Part shown: one piece after another, positions 36,835-49,500 of the stretch
Layout: every line of letters begins with the position of its first letter
How positions within the stretch are numbered: position 1 is the stretch's first letter
Origin: Micromussa lordhowensis
Lineage: Eukaryota > Cnidaria > Anthozoa > Scleractinia > Lobophylliidae
Direction of reading: 5' to 3'
Length of the DNA stretch: 64,000 nucleotides
Assembly (NCBI GenBank): GCA_964020085.1
Contig: OZ026604.1
Coordinates: 30,770,618 to 30,834,617, forward strand
Notes under the pieces: generated by a model
Database searches by the model: none
The model's input: only the letters and a program-made list of their open reading frames with translations
What the model was told of the DNA's origin: nothing
Translations under genes and position numbers: made by a program

Positions 36835-37014
36835 GCTGCAAACCGCGCCTCTTAAATTTGCCAAGGGGACCCCCAGCGCGCGTTTTCTGAAATTCTGCAA
36901 AGTTGAGACCAGGGCAAACTACTGCAAAAAGAAGGCCAGAAAAAACACCCTGGCGCCAATGCCATCATGTCCTAACTAACATTTCCTTAGCGTGCCAACC
37001 TAGCAGAACATTTT
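36835..37014 (+). repeat. 180-bp monomer K, copy 3
   Basis: Same junction at 36856, with GTTGAGACC and the CTTAGCGTGCC tail. It lies 1836 bp after copy 2 and heads the 10-mer copy. Confidence 0.95.
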
Positions 37015-38877
37015 GCTGCAAACCGCGCCTCTTAAAGTGCCCGTGAAGCCGAGCTATGTCAAATTTGCCAAGGGGACCCCCAGCGCGCGTTTTCTGAAAT
37101 TCTGCAAAGTTGGGACCAGGGCAAACTACTGCAAAAAGAAGGCCAGAAAAAACACCCTGGCGCAAATGCTATCATGTCCTAACTAACATTTCCTTCAAGT
37201 GCCAACCTGGCAGAACATTTTGCTGCAAACCGCGCCTCTTAAAGTGCCCGTGAAGCCGAGCTATGTGAAATTTGCCAAGGGGACCCCCAGCGCGCGTTTT
37301 CTGAAATTCTGCAAAGTTTGGACCAGGGCAAACTACTGCAAAAAGAAGGCCAGAAAAAACACCCTGGCGCAAATGCCATCATGTCCTAACTAGGATTTCC
37401 TTAAAGTGCCAACCTAGCAGAACATTTTGCTGCAAACCGCGCCTCATAAAGTGCCCGTGAGACCGAGCTATGTCAAATTTGCCAAGGGGACCCCCAGCGC
37501 GCGTTTTCTGAAATTCTGCAAAGTTGGGACCAGGGCAAACTACTGCAAAAAGAAGGCCAGAAAAAACACCCTGGCGCCAATGCCATCATGTCCTAACGAG
37601 AATTTCCTTGAAGTGCCAACCTAGCACAACATTTTGCTGCAAACCGCGCCTCTTAAAGTGCCCGTGAAGCCGAGCTATGTCAAATTTGCCAAAGGGACCC
37701 CCAGCGCGCGTTTTCTGAAATTCTGCAAAGTTGGGACCAGGGCAAACTACTGCAAAAAGAAGGCCAGAAAAAACACCCTGGCGCCAATGCCATCATGTCC
37801 TAACGAGGATTTCCTTGAAGTGCCAACCTAGCAGAACATTTTGCTGCAAACCGCGCCTCTTAAAGTGCCCGTGAAGCCGAGCTATATCAAATTTGCCAAG
37901 GAAACCCCCAGCGCGCGTTTTCTGAAATTTTGCAAAGATGGGACCAGGGCAAACTACTGCAAAAAGAAGGCCAGGGAAAGCACCCTGGCGCCAATGCCAT
38001 CATGTCCTAACTAGGATTTCCTTGAAGTGCCAACCTAGCACAACATTTTGCTGCAAACCGCGCCTCTTAAAGTGCCCGTGAAGCCGAGCTATGTCAAATT
38101 TGCCAAGGGCACCCCCAGCGCGCGTTTTCTGAAATTCTGCAAAGTTGGGACCAGGGCAAACTACTGCAAAAAGAAGGCCACAAAAAACACCCTGGCGCAT
38201 ATGCCATCATGTCCTAACTAAGATTTCCTTGAAGTGCCAACCTAGCAGAACATTTTGCTGCAAACTGCGCCTCTTAAAGTGCCCGTGAAGCCGAGCTATG
38301 TCAAATTTGCCAAGGGGACCCCCAGCGCGCGTTTTCTGAAATTCTGCAAAGTTGGGACCAGGGCAAACTACTGCAAAAAGAAGGCCAGAAAAAACACCCT
38401 GGCGCCAATGCCATCATGTCGTAACTAAGATTTCCTTAAAGTGTTAACCTAGCAAAACATTTTGCTGCAAACCGCGCCTCTTAAAGTGCCCGTGAAGCCG
38501 AGCTATGTCAAATTTGCCAAGGGGACCCCCAGCGCGCGTTTTCTGAAATTCTGCAAAGTTGGGACCAGGGCAAACTACTGCAAAAAGAAGGCCAGAAAAA
38601 ACACCCTGGCGCCAATGCCATCATGTCCTAACTATAATTTCCTTGAAGTGCCAACCTAGCAAAACATTTTGCTGCAAACCGCGCCTCTTAAAGTGCCCGT
38701 GAAGCCGAGCTATGACAAATTTGCCAAGGGGACCCCCAGCGCGCGTTTTCTGAAATTCTGCAAAGTTGGGACCAGGGCAAACTACTGCAAAAAGAAGGCC
38801 AGAAAAAACACCCTGGCGCCAATGCCATCATGTCCTAACTAAGATTTCCTTAAAGTGCCAACCTAGCAGAACATTTT
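36835..38877 (+). repeat. 10-mer HOR K-L-M-N-O-P-Q-R-S-T (2043 bp)
   Basis: This is the most complete unit of block B, 10 x 207 minus 27 bp. Q has AAGGGCACC, GGCCACAAAAAAC and GGCGCATATG. R has AAACTGCG and GTCGTAAC. S follows the GTGTTAACC tail. The preceding 9-mer can be derived from it by one unequal exchange between Q and R. A partial older copy lacking some units lies at about 33972-34998. Confidence 0.9.
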
Positions 38878-39057
38878 GCTGCAAACCGCGCCTCTTAAAT
38901 TTGCCAAGGGGACCCCCAGCGCGCGTTTTCTAAAATTCTGCAAAGTTGAGACCAGGGCAAACTACTGCGAAAAGAAGGCCAGAAAAAACACCCTGGCGCC
39001 AATGCCATCATGTCCTAACTAACATTTCCTTAGCGTGCCAACCTAGCAGAACATTTT
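38878..39057 (+). repeat. 180-bp monomer K, copy 4
   Basis: Same junction at 38899, 2043 bp after copy 3. Private changes are TTTTCTAAAATTC and TACTGCGAAAAG. The tail is CTTAGCGTGCC. Confidence 0.95.
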
Positions 39058-40093
39058 GCTGCAAACCGCGCCTCTTAAAGTGCCCGTGAAGCCGAACTAT
39101 GTCAAATTTGCCAAGGGGACCCCCAGCGCGCGTTTTCTGAAATTCTGCAAAGTTGGGACCAGGGCAAACTACTGCAAAAAGAAGGCCAGAAAAAACACCC
39201 TGGCGCCAATGCTATCATGTCCTAACTAACATTTCCTTCAAGTGCCAACCTGGCAGAACATTTTGCTGCAAACCGCGCCTCTTAAAGTGCCCGTGAAGCC
39301 GAGCTATGTGAAATTTGCCAAGGGGACCCCCAGCGCGCGTTTTCTGAAATTCTGCAAAGTTTGGACCAGGGCAAACTACTGCAAAAAGAAGGCCAGAAAA
39401 AACACCCTGGCGCAAATGCCATCATGTCCTAACTAGGATTTCCTTAAAGTGCCAACCTAGCAGAACATTTTGCTGCAAACCGCGCCTCTTAAAGTGCCCG
39501 TGAAGCCGAGCTATGTCAAATTTGCCAAGGGCACCCCCAGCGCGCGTTTTCTGAAATTCTGCAAAGTTGGGACCAGGGCAAACTACTGCAAAAAGAAGGC
39601 CAGAAAAAACACCCTGGCGCCAATGACATCATGTCCTAACTAAAATTTCCTTAAAGTGCCAACCTAGCAAAACATTTTGCTGCAAACCGCGCCTCTTAAA
39701 GTGCCCGTGAAGCCGAGCTATGTCAAATTTGCCAAGGGGACCCCCAGCGCGCGTTTTCTGAAATTCTGCAAAGTTGGGACCAGGGCAAACTACTGCAAAA
39801 AGAAGGCCAGAAAAAAAAACCCTGGCGCCAATGCCATCATGTCCTAACTAGAATTTCCTTGAAGTGCCAACCTAGCAAAACATTTTGCTGCAAACCGCGC
39901 CTCTTAAAGTGCCCGTGAAGCCGAGCTATGTCAAATTTGCCAAGGGGACCCCCAGCGCGCGTTTTCTGAAATTCTGCAAAGTTGGGACCAGGGCAAACTA
40001 CTGCAAAAAGAAGGCCAGAAAAAACACCCTGGCGCCAATGCCATCATGTCCTAACTAAGATTTCCTTAAAGTGCCAACCTAGCAGAACATTTT
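38878..40093 (+). repeat. 6-mer HOR K-L-M-W-X-Y, copy 1 (1216 bp)
   Basis: Six units from K to the next K. W combines the Q-like AAGGGCACC with ATGACATC. The A tract in X is expanded (GCCAGAAAAAAAAACCCTGG), accounting for the single extra base relative to 1215 bp. The same order is found at 41516-42730. Confidence 0.86.
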
Positions 40094-40273
40094 GCTGCAA
40101 ACCGCGCCTCTTAAATTTGCCAAGGGGACCCCCAGCGCGCGTTTTCTGAAATTCTGCAAAGTTGGGACCAGGGCAAACTACTGCAAAAAGAAGGCCAGAA
40201 AAAACACCCTGGCGCCAATGCCATCATGTCCTAACTAAAATTTCCTTAAAGTGCCAACCTAGCAGAACATTTT
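40094..40273 (+). repeat. 180-bp monomer K, copy 5
   Basis: Same junction at 40115. It has GTTGGGACC instead of GTTGAGACC and is followed by a U unit (CACCATGG), as in copies 1 and 7. Two K subtypes with different right-hand neighbours therefore exist. Confidence 0.95.
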
Positions 40274-41515
40274 GCTGCAAACCGCGCCTCTTAAAGTGCC
40301 CGTGAAGCCGAGCTATGTCAAATTTGCCAAGGGGACCCCCAGCGCGCGTTTTCTGAAATTCTGCAAAGTTGGGACCAGGGCAAACTACTGCAAAAAGAAG
40401 GCCAGAAAAAACACCATGGCGCCAATGCCATCATGTCCTAACAAGGTTTTCCTTAAAGTGCCAACCTAGCAGAACATTTTGCTGCAAACCGCGCCTCTTA
40501 AAGTGCCCGTGAAGCCGAGCTATATCAAATTTGCCAAGGAAACCCCCAGCGCGCGTTTTCTGAAATTCTGCAAAGATGGGACCAGGGCAAACTACTGCAA
40601 AAAGAAGGCCAGGGAAAGCACCCTGGCGCCAATGCCATCATGTCCTAACTAGGATTTCCTTGAAGTGCCAACCTAGCACAACATTTTGCTGCAAACCGCG
40701 CCTCTTAAAGTGCCCGTGAAGCCGAGCTATGTCAAATTTGCCAAGGGCACCCCCAGCGCGCGTTTTCTGAAATTCTGCAAAGTTGGGACCAGGGCAAACT
40801 ACTGCAAAAAGAAGGCCACAAAAAACACCCTGGCGCATATGCCATCATGTCCTAACTAAAATTTCCTTGAAGTGCCAACCTAGCAGAACATTTTGCTGCA
40901 AACTGCGCCTCTTAAAGTGCCCGTGAAGCCGAGCTATGTCAAATTTGCCAAGGGGACCCCCAGCGCGCGTTTTCTGAAATTCTGCAAAGTTGGGACCAGG
41001 GCAAACTACTGCAAAAAGAAGGCCAGAAAAAACACCCTGGCGCCAATGCCATCATGTCGTAACTAGGATTTCCTTAAAGTGTTAACCTAGCAAAACATTT
41101 TGCTGCAAACCGCGCCTCTTAAAGTGCCCGTGAAGCCGAGCTATGTCAAATTTGCCAAGGGGACCCCCAGCGCGCGTTTTCTGAAATTCTGCAAAGTTGG
41201 GAGCAGGGCAAACTACTGCAAAAAGAAGGCCAGAAAAAACACCCTGGCGCCAATGCCATCATGTCCTAACTATAATTTCCTTGAAGTGCCAACCTAGCAA
41301 AACATTTTGCTGCAAACCGCGCCTCTTAAAGTGCCCGTGAAGCCGAGCTATGTCAAATTTGCCAAGGGGACCCCCAGCGCGCGTTTTCTGAAATTCTGCA
41401 AAGTTGGGACCAGGGCAAACTACTGCAAAAAGAAGGCCAGAAAAAACACCCTGGCGCCAATGCCATCATGTCCTAACTAAGATTTCCTTAAAGTGCCAAC
41501 CTAGCAGAACATTTT
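40094..41515 (+). repeat. 7-mer HOR K-U-P-Q-R-S-T (1422 bp)
   Basis: Seven units, 7 x 207 minus 27 bp. The right part P-Q-R-S-T has the same markers as the 10-mer (AGGAAACCC, AAGATGGG, GGCGCATATG, GTGTTAACC, GGGAGCAGGG). L-M-N-O are replaced by one U unit (CACCATGG, AAGGTTTTCC). Confidence 0.87.
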
Positions 41516-41695
41516 GCTGCAAACCGCGCCTCTTAAATTTGCCAAGGGGACCCCCAGCGCGCGTTTTTTGAAATTCTGCAAAGTTGAGACCAGGGCAAAC
41601 TACTGCAAAAAGAAGGCCAGAAAAAACACCCTGGCGCCAATGCCATCATGTCCTAACTAACATTTCCTTAGCGTGCCAACCTAGCAGAACATTTT
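41516..41695 (+). repeat. 180-bp monomer K, copy 6
   Basis: Same junction at 41537, with GTTGAGACC and a private CGTTTTTTGAAATT. It is followed by L and M units. Confidence 0.95.
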
Positions 41696-42730
41696 GCTGC
41701 AAACCGCGCCTCTTAAAGTGCCCGTGAAGCCGAGCTATGTCAAATTTGCCAAGGGGACCCCCAGCGCGCGTTTTCTGAAATTCTGCAAAGTTGGGACCAG
41801 GGCAAACTACTGCAAAAAGAAGGCCAGAAAAAACACCCTGGCGCAAATGCTATCATGTCCTAACTAACATTTCCTTCAAGTGCCAACCTGGCAGAACATT
41901 TTGCTGCAAACCGCGCCTCTTAAAGTGCCCGTGAAGCCGAGCTATGTGAAATTTGCCAAGGGGACCCCCAGCGCGCGTTTTCTGAAATTCTGCAAAGTTT
42001 GGACCAGGGCAAACTACTGCAAAAAGAAGGCCAGAAAAAACACCCTGGCGCAAATGCCATCATGTCCTAACTAAGATTTCCTTAAAGTGCCAACCTAGCA
42101 GAACATTTTGCTGCAAACCGCGCCTCTTAAAGTGCCCGTGAAGCCGAGCTATGTCAAATTTGCCAAGGGCACCCCCAGCGCGCGTTTTCTGAAATTCTGC
42201 AAAGTTGGGACCAGGGCAAACTACTGCAAAAAGAAGGCCAGAAAAAACACCCTGGCGCCAATGACATCATGTCCTAACTAAGATTTCCTTAAAGTGCCAA
42301 CCTAGCAAAACATTTTGCTGCAAACCGCGCCTCTTAAAGTGCCCGTGAAGCCGAGCTATGTCAAATTTGCCAAGGGGACCCCCAGCGCGCGTTTTCTGAA
42401 ATTCTGCAAAGTTGGGACCAGGGCAAACTACTGCAAAAAGAAGGCCAGAAAAAACACCCTGGCGCCAATGCCATCATGTCCTAACTAGAATTTCCTTGAA
42501 GTGCCAACCTAGCAAAACATTTTGCTGCAAACCGCGCCTCTTAAAGTGCCCGTGAAGCCGAGCTATGTCAAATTTGCCAAGGGGACCCCCAGCGCGCGTT
42601 TTCTGAAATTCTGCAAAGTTGGGACCAGGGCAAACTACTGCAAAAAGAAGGCCAGAAAAAACACCCTGGCGCCAATGCCATCATGTCCTAACTAAGATTT
42701 CCTTAAAGTGCCAACCTAGCAGAACATTTT
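41516..42730 (+). repeat. 6-mer HOR K-L-M-W-X-Y, copy 2 (1215 bp)
   Basis: Same order as 38878-40093 but with a normal A-tract length in X. Copies 1 and 2 flank the K-U-P-Q-R-S-T unit, so the local order is 6-mer, 7-mer, 6-mer, a mixed-order HOR rather than a simple one. Confidence 0.87.
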
Positions 42731-42910
42731 GCTGCAAACCGCGCCTCTTAAATTTGCCAAGGGGACCCCCAGCGCGCGTTTTCTGAAATTCTGCAAAGTT
42801 GGGACCAGGGCAAACTACTGCAAAAAGAAGGCCAGAAAAAACACCCTGGCGCCAATGCCATCATGTCCTAACTAAAATTTCCTTGAAGTGCCAACCTAGC
42901 AGAACATTTT
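42731..42910 (+). repeat. 180-bp monomer K, copy 7
   Basis: Same junction at 42752, with GTTGGGACC and a U unit next. It closes the second 6-mer (1215 bp) and precedes the GGGGAGCCCC expansion. Confidence 0.95.
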
Positions 42911-43117
42911 GCTGCAAACCGCGCCTCTTAAAGTGCCCGTGAAGCCGAGCTATGTCAAATTTGCCAAGGGGACCCCCAGCGCGCGTTTTCTGAAATTCTG
43001 CAAAGTTGGGACCAGGGCAAACTACTGCAAAAAGAAGGCCAGAAAAAACACCATGGCGCCAATGCCATCATGTCCTAACAAGGTTTTCCTTAAAGTGCCA
43101 ACCTAGCAGAACATTTT

Positions 43118-44359
43118 GCTGCAAACCGCGCCTCTTAAAGTGCCCGTGAAGCCGAGCTATGTCAAATTTGCCAAGGGGAGCCCCAGCGCGCGTTTTCTGA
43201 AATTCTGCAAAGTTGGGACCAGGGCAAACTACTGCAAAAAGAAGGCCAGAAAAAACACCCTGGCGCCAATGCCATCATGTCCTAACTAACATTTCCTTTA
43301 AGTGCCAACCTAGCAGAACATTTTGCTGCAAACCGCGCCTCTTAAAGTGCCCGTGAAGCCGAGCTATGTCAAATTTGCCAAGGGGAGCCCCAGCGCGCGT
43401 TTTCTGAAATTCTGCAAAGTTGGGACCAGGGCAAACTACTGCAAAAAGAAGGCCAGAAAAAACACCCTGGCGCCAATGCCATCATGTCCTAACTAAAATT
43501 TCCTTGAAGTGCCAACCTAGCAGAACATTTTGCTGCAAACCGCGCCTCTTAAAGTGCCCGTGAAGCCGAGCTATGTCAAATTTGCCAAGGGGACCCCCAG
43601 CGCGCGTTTTCTGAAATTCTGCAAAGTTGGGACCAGGGCAAACTACTGCAAAAAGAAGGCCAGAAAAAAAACCATGGCGCCAATGCCATCATGTCCTAAC
43701 AAGGTTTTCCTTAAAGTGCCAACCTAGCAGAACATTTTGCTGCAAACCGCGCCTCTTAAAGTGCCCGTGAAGCCGAGCTATGTCAAATTTGCCAAGGGGA
43801 GCCCCAGCGCGCGTTTTCTGAAATTCTGCAAAGTTGGGACCAGGGCAAACTTCTGCAAAAAGAAGGCCAGAAAAAACACCCTGGCGCCAATGCCATCATG
43901 TCCTAACTAACATTTCCTTTAAGTGCCAACCTAGCAGAACATTTTGCTGCAAACCGCGCCTCTTAAAGTGCCCGTGAAGCCGAGCTATGTCAAATTTGCC
44001 AAGGGGAGCCCCAGCGCGCGTTTTCTGAAATTCTGCAAAGTTGGGACCAGGGCAAACTACTGCAAAAAGAAGGCCAGAAAAAACACCCTGGCGCCAATGC
44101 CATCATGTCCTAACTAACATTTCCTTTAAGTGCCAACCTAGCAGAACATTTTGCTGCAAACCGCGCCTCTTAAAGTGCCCGTGAAGCCGAGCTATGTCAA
44201 ATTTGCCAAGGGGAGCCCCAGCGCGCGTTTTCTGAAATTCTGCAAAGTTGGGACCAGGGCAAACTACTGCAAAAAGAAGGCCAGAAAAAACACCCTGGCG
44301 CCAATGCCATCATGTCCTAACTAACATTTCCTTTAAGTGCCAACCTAGCAGAACATTTT
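43118..44359 (+). repeat. Local expansion of GGGGAGCCCC monomers (Z)
   Basis: Five of six units (centres near 43176, 43383, 43797, 44004 and 44211) carry GGGGAGCCCC in place of GGGGACCCCC. They also share the tail CTAACATTTCCTTTAAG. A U-type unit (AAAAAACCATGG) at 43532 interrupts them, giving U-Z-Z-U-Z-Z-Z counting the U at 42911. The change appears nowhere else in the window, so this is a recent local amplification of one substitution. Confidence 0.92.
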
Positions 44360-45601
44360 GCTGCAAACCGCGCCTCTTAAAGTGCCCGTGAAGCCGAGCT
44401 ATGTCAAATTTGCCAAGGGGACCCCCAGCGCGCGTTTTCTGAAATTCTGCAAAGTTGGGACCAGGGCAAACTACTGCAAAAAGAAGGCCAGAAAAAACAC
44501 CCTGGCGCCAATGCCATCATGTGCTAACTACAATTTCCTTGAAGTTCCAACCTAGCAAAACATTTTGCTGCAAACCGCGCCTCTTAAAGTGCGCGTGAAG
44601 CCGAGCTATGTCAAATTTGCCAAGGGGACCCCCAGCGCGCGTTTTCTGAAATTCTGCAAAGTTGGGACCAGGGCAAACTACTGAAAAAAGAAGGCAAGAA
44701 AAAACACCCTGGCGCCAATGACATCATGTCCTAACTAAAATTTCCTTAAAGTGCCAACCTAGCAGAACATTTTGTTGCAAACTGCGCCTCTTAAAGTGCC
44801 CGTGAAGCCGAGCTATGTCAAATTTGCCAAGGGGACCCCCAGCGCGCGTTTTCTGAAATTCTGCAAAGTTGAGACCAGGGCAAACTACTGCAAAAAAAAA
44901 GCCAGAAAAAACACCCTGGCGCCAATGCTATCATGTCCTAACTACAATTTCCTTCAAGTGCCAACCTAGCAAAACATTTTGCTGCAAACCGCGCCTCTTA
45001 AAGTGCCCGTGAAGCCGAGCTATGTCAAATTTGCCAAGGGGACCCCCAGCGCGCGTTTTCTGAAATTCTGCAAAGTTGGGACCAGGGCAAACTACTGCAA
45101 AAAGAAGGCCAAAAAAAACACCCTGGCGCCAATGCCATCATGTCTTAACTAGGATTTCCTTAAAGTGTTAACCTAGCAAAACATTTTGCTGCAAACCGCG
45201 CCTCTTAAAGTGCCCGTGAAGCCGAGCTATGTCAAATTTGCCAAGGGGACCCCCAGCGCGCGTTTTCTGAAATTCTGCAAAGTTGGGACCAGGGCAAACT
45301 ACTGCAAAAAGAAGGCCAGAAAAAACACCCTGGCGCCAATGCCATCATGTCCTAACTATAATTTCCTTAAAGTGCCAACCTAGCAAAACATTTTGCCGCA
45401 AACCGCGCCTCTTAAAGTGCCCGTGAAGCCGAGCTATGTCAAATTTGCCAAGGGGACCCCCAGCGCGCGTTTTCTGAAATTCTGCAAAGTTGGGACCAGG
45501 GCAAACTACTGCAAAAAGAAGGCCAGAAAAAACACCCTGGCGCCAATGCCATCATGTCCTAACTAAGATTTCCTTAAAGTGCCAACCTAGCAGAACATTT
45601 T

Positions 45602-45781
45602 GCTGCAAACCGCGCCTCTTAAATTTGCCAAGGGGACCCCCAGCGCGCGTTTTCTGAAATTCTGCAAAGTTGGGACCAGGGCAAACTACTGCAAAAAGAA
45701 GGCCAGAAAAAACACCCTGGCGCCAATGCCATCATGTCCTAACTACAATTTCCTTCAAGTGCCAACCTAGCAGAACATTTT
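45602..45781 (+). repeat. 180-bp monomer K, copy 8
   Basis: Same junction at 45623, with GTTGGGACC. It is the last unit of an S-T-K run and is followed by a unit with GCCCTTGAAGCCGAAC. Confidence 0.95.
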
Positions 45782-46402
45782 GCTGCAAACCGCGCCTCTT
45801 AAAGTGCCCTTGAAGCCGAACTATGTCAAATTTGCCAAGGGGACCCCCAGCGCGCGTTTTCTGAAATTCTGCAAAGTTGGGACCAGGGCAAACTACTGCA
45901 AAAAGAAGGCCAGAAAAAACACCCTGGCGCCAATGCCATCATGTCCTAACTAGGATTTCCTTAAAGTGTTAACCTAGCAAAACATTTTGCTGCAAACCGC
46001 GCCTCTTAAAGTGCCCGTGAAGCCGAGCTATGTCAAATTTGCCAAGGGGACCCCCAGCGCGCGTTTTCTGAAATTCTGCAAAGTTGGGACCAGGGCAAAC
46101 TACTGCAAAAAGAAGGCCAGAAAAAACACCCTGGCGCCAATGCCATCATGTCCTAACTATAATTTCCTTAAAGTGCCAACCTAGCAAAACATTTTGCTGC
46201 AAACCGCGCCTCTTAAAGTGCCCGTGAAGCCGAGCTATGTCAAATTTGCCAAGGGGACCCCCAGCGCGCGTTTTCTGAAATTCTGCAAAGTTGGGACCAG
46301 GGCAAACTACTGCAAAAAGAAGGCCAGAAAAAACACCCTGGCGCCAATGCCATCATGTCCTAACTAAGATTTCCTTAAAGTGCCAACCTAGCAGAACATT
46401 TT

Positions 46403-46582
46403 GCTGCAAACCGCGCCTCTTAAATTTGCCAAGGGGACCCCCAGCGCGCGTTTTCTGAAATTCTGCAAAGTTGGGACCAGGGCAAACTACTGCAAAAAGA
46501 AGGCCAGAAAAAACACGCTGGCGCCAATGCCATCATGTCCTAACTAACATTTCCTTAAAGTGCCAACCTAGCAGAACATTTT
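46403..46582 (+). repeat. 180-bp monomer K, copy 9
   Basis: Same junction at 46424, 801 bp after copy 8 (4 monomers minus 27 bp), with a private AACACGCTGG. This is the last 180-bp unit in the window and marks the downstream end of block B. Confidence 0.95.
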
Positions 46583-49500
46583 GCTGCAAACCGCGCCTCT
46601 TAAAGTGCCCGTGAAGCCGAGCTATGTCAAATTTGCCAAGGGGACCCCCAGCGCGCGTTTTCTGAAATTCTGCAAAGTTGGGACCATGGCAAACTACTGC
46701 AAAAAGAAGGCCAGAAAAAACATTATGGCGCCAATGCCATCATGTCCTAACTAGGATTTCCTTAAAGTGCCAACCTAGCAGAACATTTTGCTGCAAACCG
46801 CGCCTCTTAAAGTGCCCGTGAAGCCGAGCTATGTGAAATTTGCCAAGGGGACCCCCAGCGCGCGTTTTCTGAAATTCTGCAAAGTTGGGACCAGGGCAAA
46901 CTACTGCAAAAAGAAGGCAAGAAAAAACACCCTGGCGCCAATGCTATCATGTCCTAACTAAAATTTCCTTCAAGTGCCAACCTGGCAGAACATTTTGCTG
47001 CAAACCGCGCCTCTTAAAGTGCCCGTGAAGCCGAGCTATGTCAAATTTGCCAAGGGGACCCCCAGCGCGCGTTTTCTGAAATTCTGCAAAGTTGGGACCA
47101 GGGCAAACTACTGCAAAAAGAAGGCCAGAAAAAACACCCTAGCGCCAATGCCATCATGTGCTAACTACAATTTCCTTGAAGTGCCAACCTAGCAAAACAT
47201 TTTGCTGCAAACCGCACCTCTTAAAGTGCGCGTGAAGCCGAGCTATGTCAAATTTGCCAAGGGGACCCCCAGCGCACGTTTTCTGAAATTCTGCAAAGTT
47301 GGGACCAGGGCAAACTACTGCAAAAAGAAGGCCAAAAAAAACACCCTGGCGCCAATGACATCATGTCCTAACTAAAATTTCCTTAAAGTGCCAACCTAGC
47401 AGAACATTTTGCTGCAAACCGCGCCTCTTAAAGTGCCCGTGAAGCCGAGCTATATCAAATTTGCCAAGGGGACCCCCAGCGCGCGTTTTCTGAAATTCTG
47501 CAAAGTTGAGACCAGGGCAAACTACTGCAAAAAGAAAGCCAGAAAAAACACCCTGGCGCCAATGCTATCATGTTCTAACTAATATTTCCTTCAAGTGCCA
47601 ACCTGGCAAAACATTTTGCTGCAAACCGCGCCTCTTAAAGTGCCCGTGAAGCCGAGCTATGTCAAATTTGCCAAGGGGACCCCCAGCGCGCGTTTTCTGA
47701 AATTCTGCAAAGTTTGGACCAGGGCAAACTACTGCAAAAAGAAGGCCACAAAAAACACCCTGGCGCCAATGCCATCATGTCCTAACTATAATTTCCTTGA
47801 AGTGTCAACCTAGCAGAACATTTTGCTGCAAACCGCGCCTCTTAAAGTGCCTGTGAAGCCGAGCTATGTCAAATTTGCCAAGGGGACCCCCAGCGCGCGT
47901 TTTCTGAAATTCTGCAAAGTTGAGACCAGGGCAAACTACTGCAAAAAGAAGGCCAGAGAAAACACCCTGGCGCAAACGCCATCATGTCCTAACTAGGATT
48001 TCCTTAAAGTGCCAACCTAGCAGAACATTTTGCTGCAAACCGCGCCTCATAAAGTGCCCGTGAAGCCGAGCTATGTCAAATTTGCCAAGGGGACCCCCAG
48101 CGCGCGTTTTCTGAAATTCTGCAAAGTTGGGACCAGGGCAAACTACTGCAAAAAGAAGGCCAGAAAAAACACCCTGGCGCCAATGCCATCATGTCCTAAC
48201 TAGGATTTCCTTGAAGTGCCGACCTAGCAAAACATTTTGCTGCAAACCGCGCCTCTTAAAGTGCCCGTGAAGCCGAGCTATGTCAAATTTGCCAAGGGGA
48301 CCCCCAGCGCGCGTTTTCTGAAATTCTGCAAAGTTTGGACCAGGGCAAACTACTGCAAAAAGAAGGCCAGAAAAAACACCCTGGCGCCAATGCCATCATG
48401 TCCTAACTAAAATTTCCTTAAAGTGCCAACCTAGCAGAACATTTTGCTGCAAACCGCGCCTCTTAGAGTGCCCGTGAAGCCGAGCTATGTCAAATTTGCC
48501 AAGGGGACCCCCAGCGCGCGTTTTCTGAAATTCTGCAAAGTTGGGACCAGGGCAAACTACTGCAAAAAGAAGGCCAGAAAAAACACCCTGGCGCAAATGC
48601 TATCATGTCCTAACTAACATTTCCTTCAAGTGCCAACCTGGCAGAACATTTTGCTGCAAACCGCGCCTCTTAAAGTGCCCGTGAAGCCGAGCTATGTGAA
48701 ATTTGCCAAGGGGACCCCCAGCGCGCGTTTTCTGAAATTCTGCAAAGTTTGGACCAGGGCAAACTACTGCAAAAAGAAGGCCAGAAAAAACACCCTGGCG
48801 CAAATGCCATCATGTCTTAACTAAAATTTCCTTCAAGTGTCAACCTAGCAGAACATTTTGCTGCAAACCGCGCCTCTTAAAGTGCCTGTGAAGCCGAGCT
48901 ATGTCAAATTTGCCAAGGGGACCCCCAGCGCGCGTTTTCTGAAATTCTGCAAAGTTGAGACCAGGGCAAACTACTGCAAAAAGAAGGCCAGAAAAAACAC
49001 CCTGGCGCCAACGCCATCATGTCCTAACTAGGATTTCCTTAAAGTGCCAACCTAACAGAACATTTTGCTGCAAACCGCGCCTCATAAAGTGCCCGTGAAG
49101 CCGAGCTATGTCAAATTTGCCAAGGGGACCCCCAGCGCGCGTTTTCTGAAATTCTGCAAAGTTGGGACCAGGGCAAACTACTGCAAAAAGAAGGCCAGAA
49201 AAAACACCCTGGCGCCAATGCCATCATGTCCTAACGAAGATTTCCTTGAAGTGCCAACCTAGCAGAACATTTTGCTGCAAACCGCGCCTCTTAAAGTGCC
49301 CGTGAAGCCGAGCTATATCAAATTTGCCAAGGAAACCCCCAGCGCGCGTTTTCTGAAATTCTGCAAAGTTGGGACCAGGGCAAACTACTGCAAAAAGAAG
49401 GCCAGAAAAAACACCCTGGCGCCAATGCTATCATGTCCTAACTAACATTTCCTTCAAGTGCCTACCTGGCAGAACATTTTGCTGCAAACCGCGCCTCTTA

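Larger units (their letters stand above)
33165..46582 (+). repeat. HOR block B: 6- to 10-mers marked by a 180-bp monomer
   Basis: Nine monomers with the same 27-bp deletion (type K) punctuate this block. Spacing between them is 1834, 1836, 2043, 1216, 1422, 1215, 2871 and 801 bp, which matches whole numbers of monomers minus 27 bp. The best ordered unit is K-L-M-N-O-P-Q-R-S-T. L: TTAGCGTGCC before it and ATGCTATC in it. M: CCTGGCAG, GTGAAATTTG and GTTTGGACC. N: CTCATAAAG and GTGAGACCG. O: CCAAAGGGACC. P: CTATATCAAA, AGGAAACCC and AAGATGGG. Q: AGCACAAC and AAGGGCACC. R: AAACTGCG and GTCGTAAC, then GTGTTAACC. S: GGGAGCAGGG or GGGACCAGGG. T: near consensus. Confidence 0.92.
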
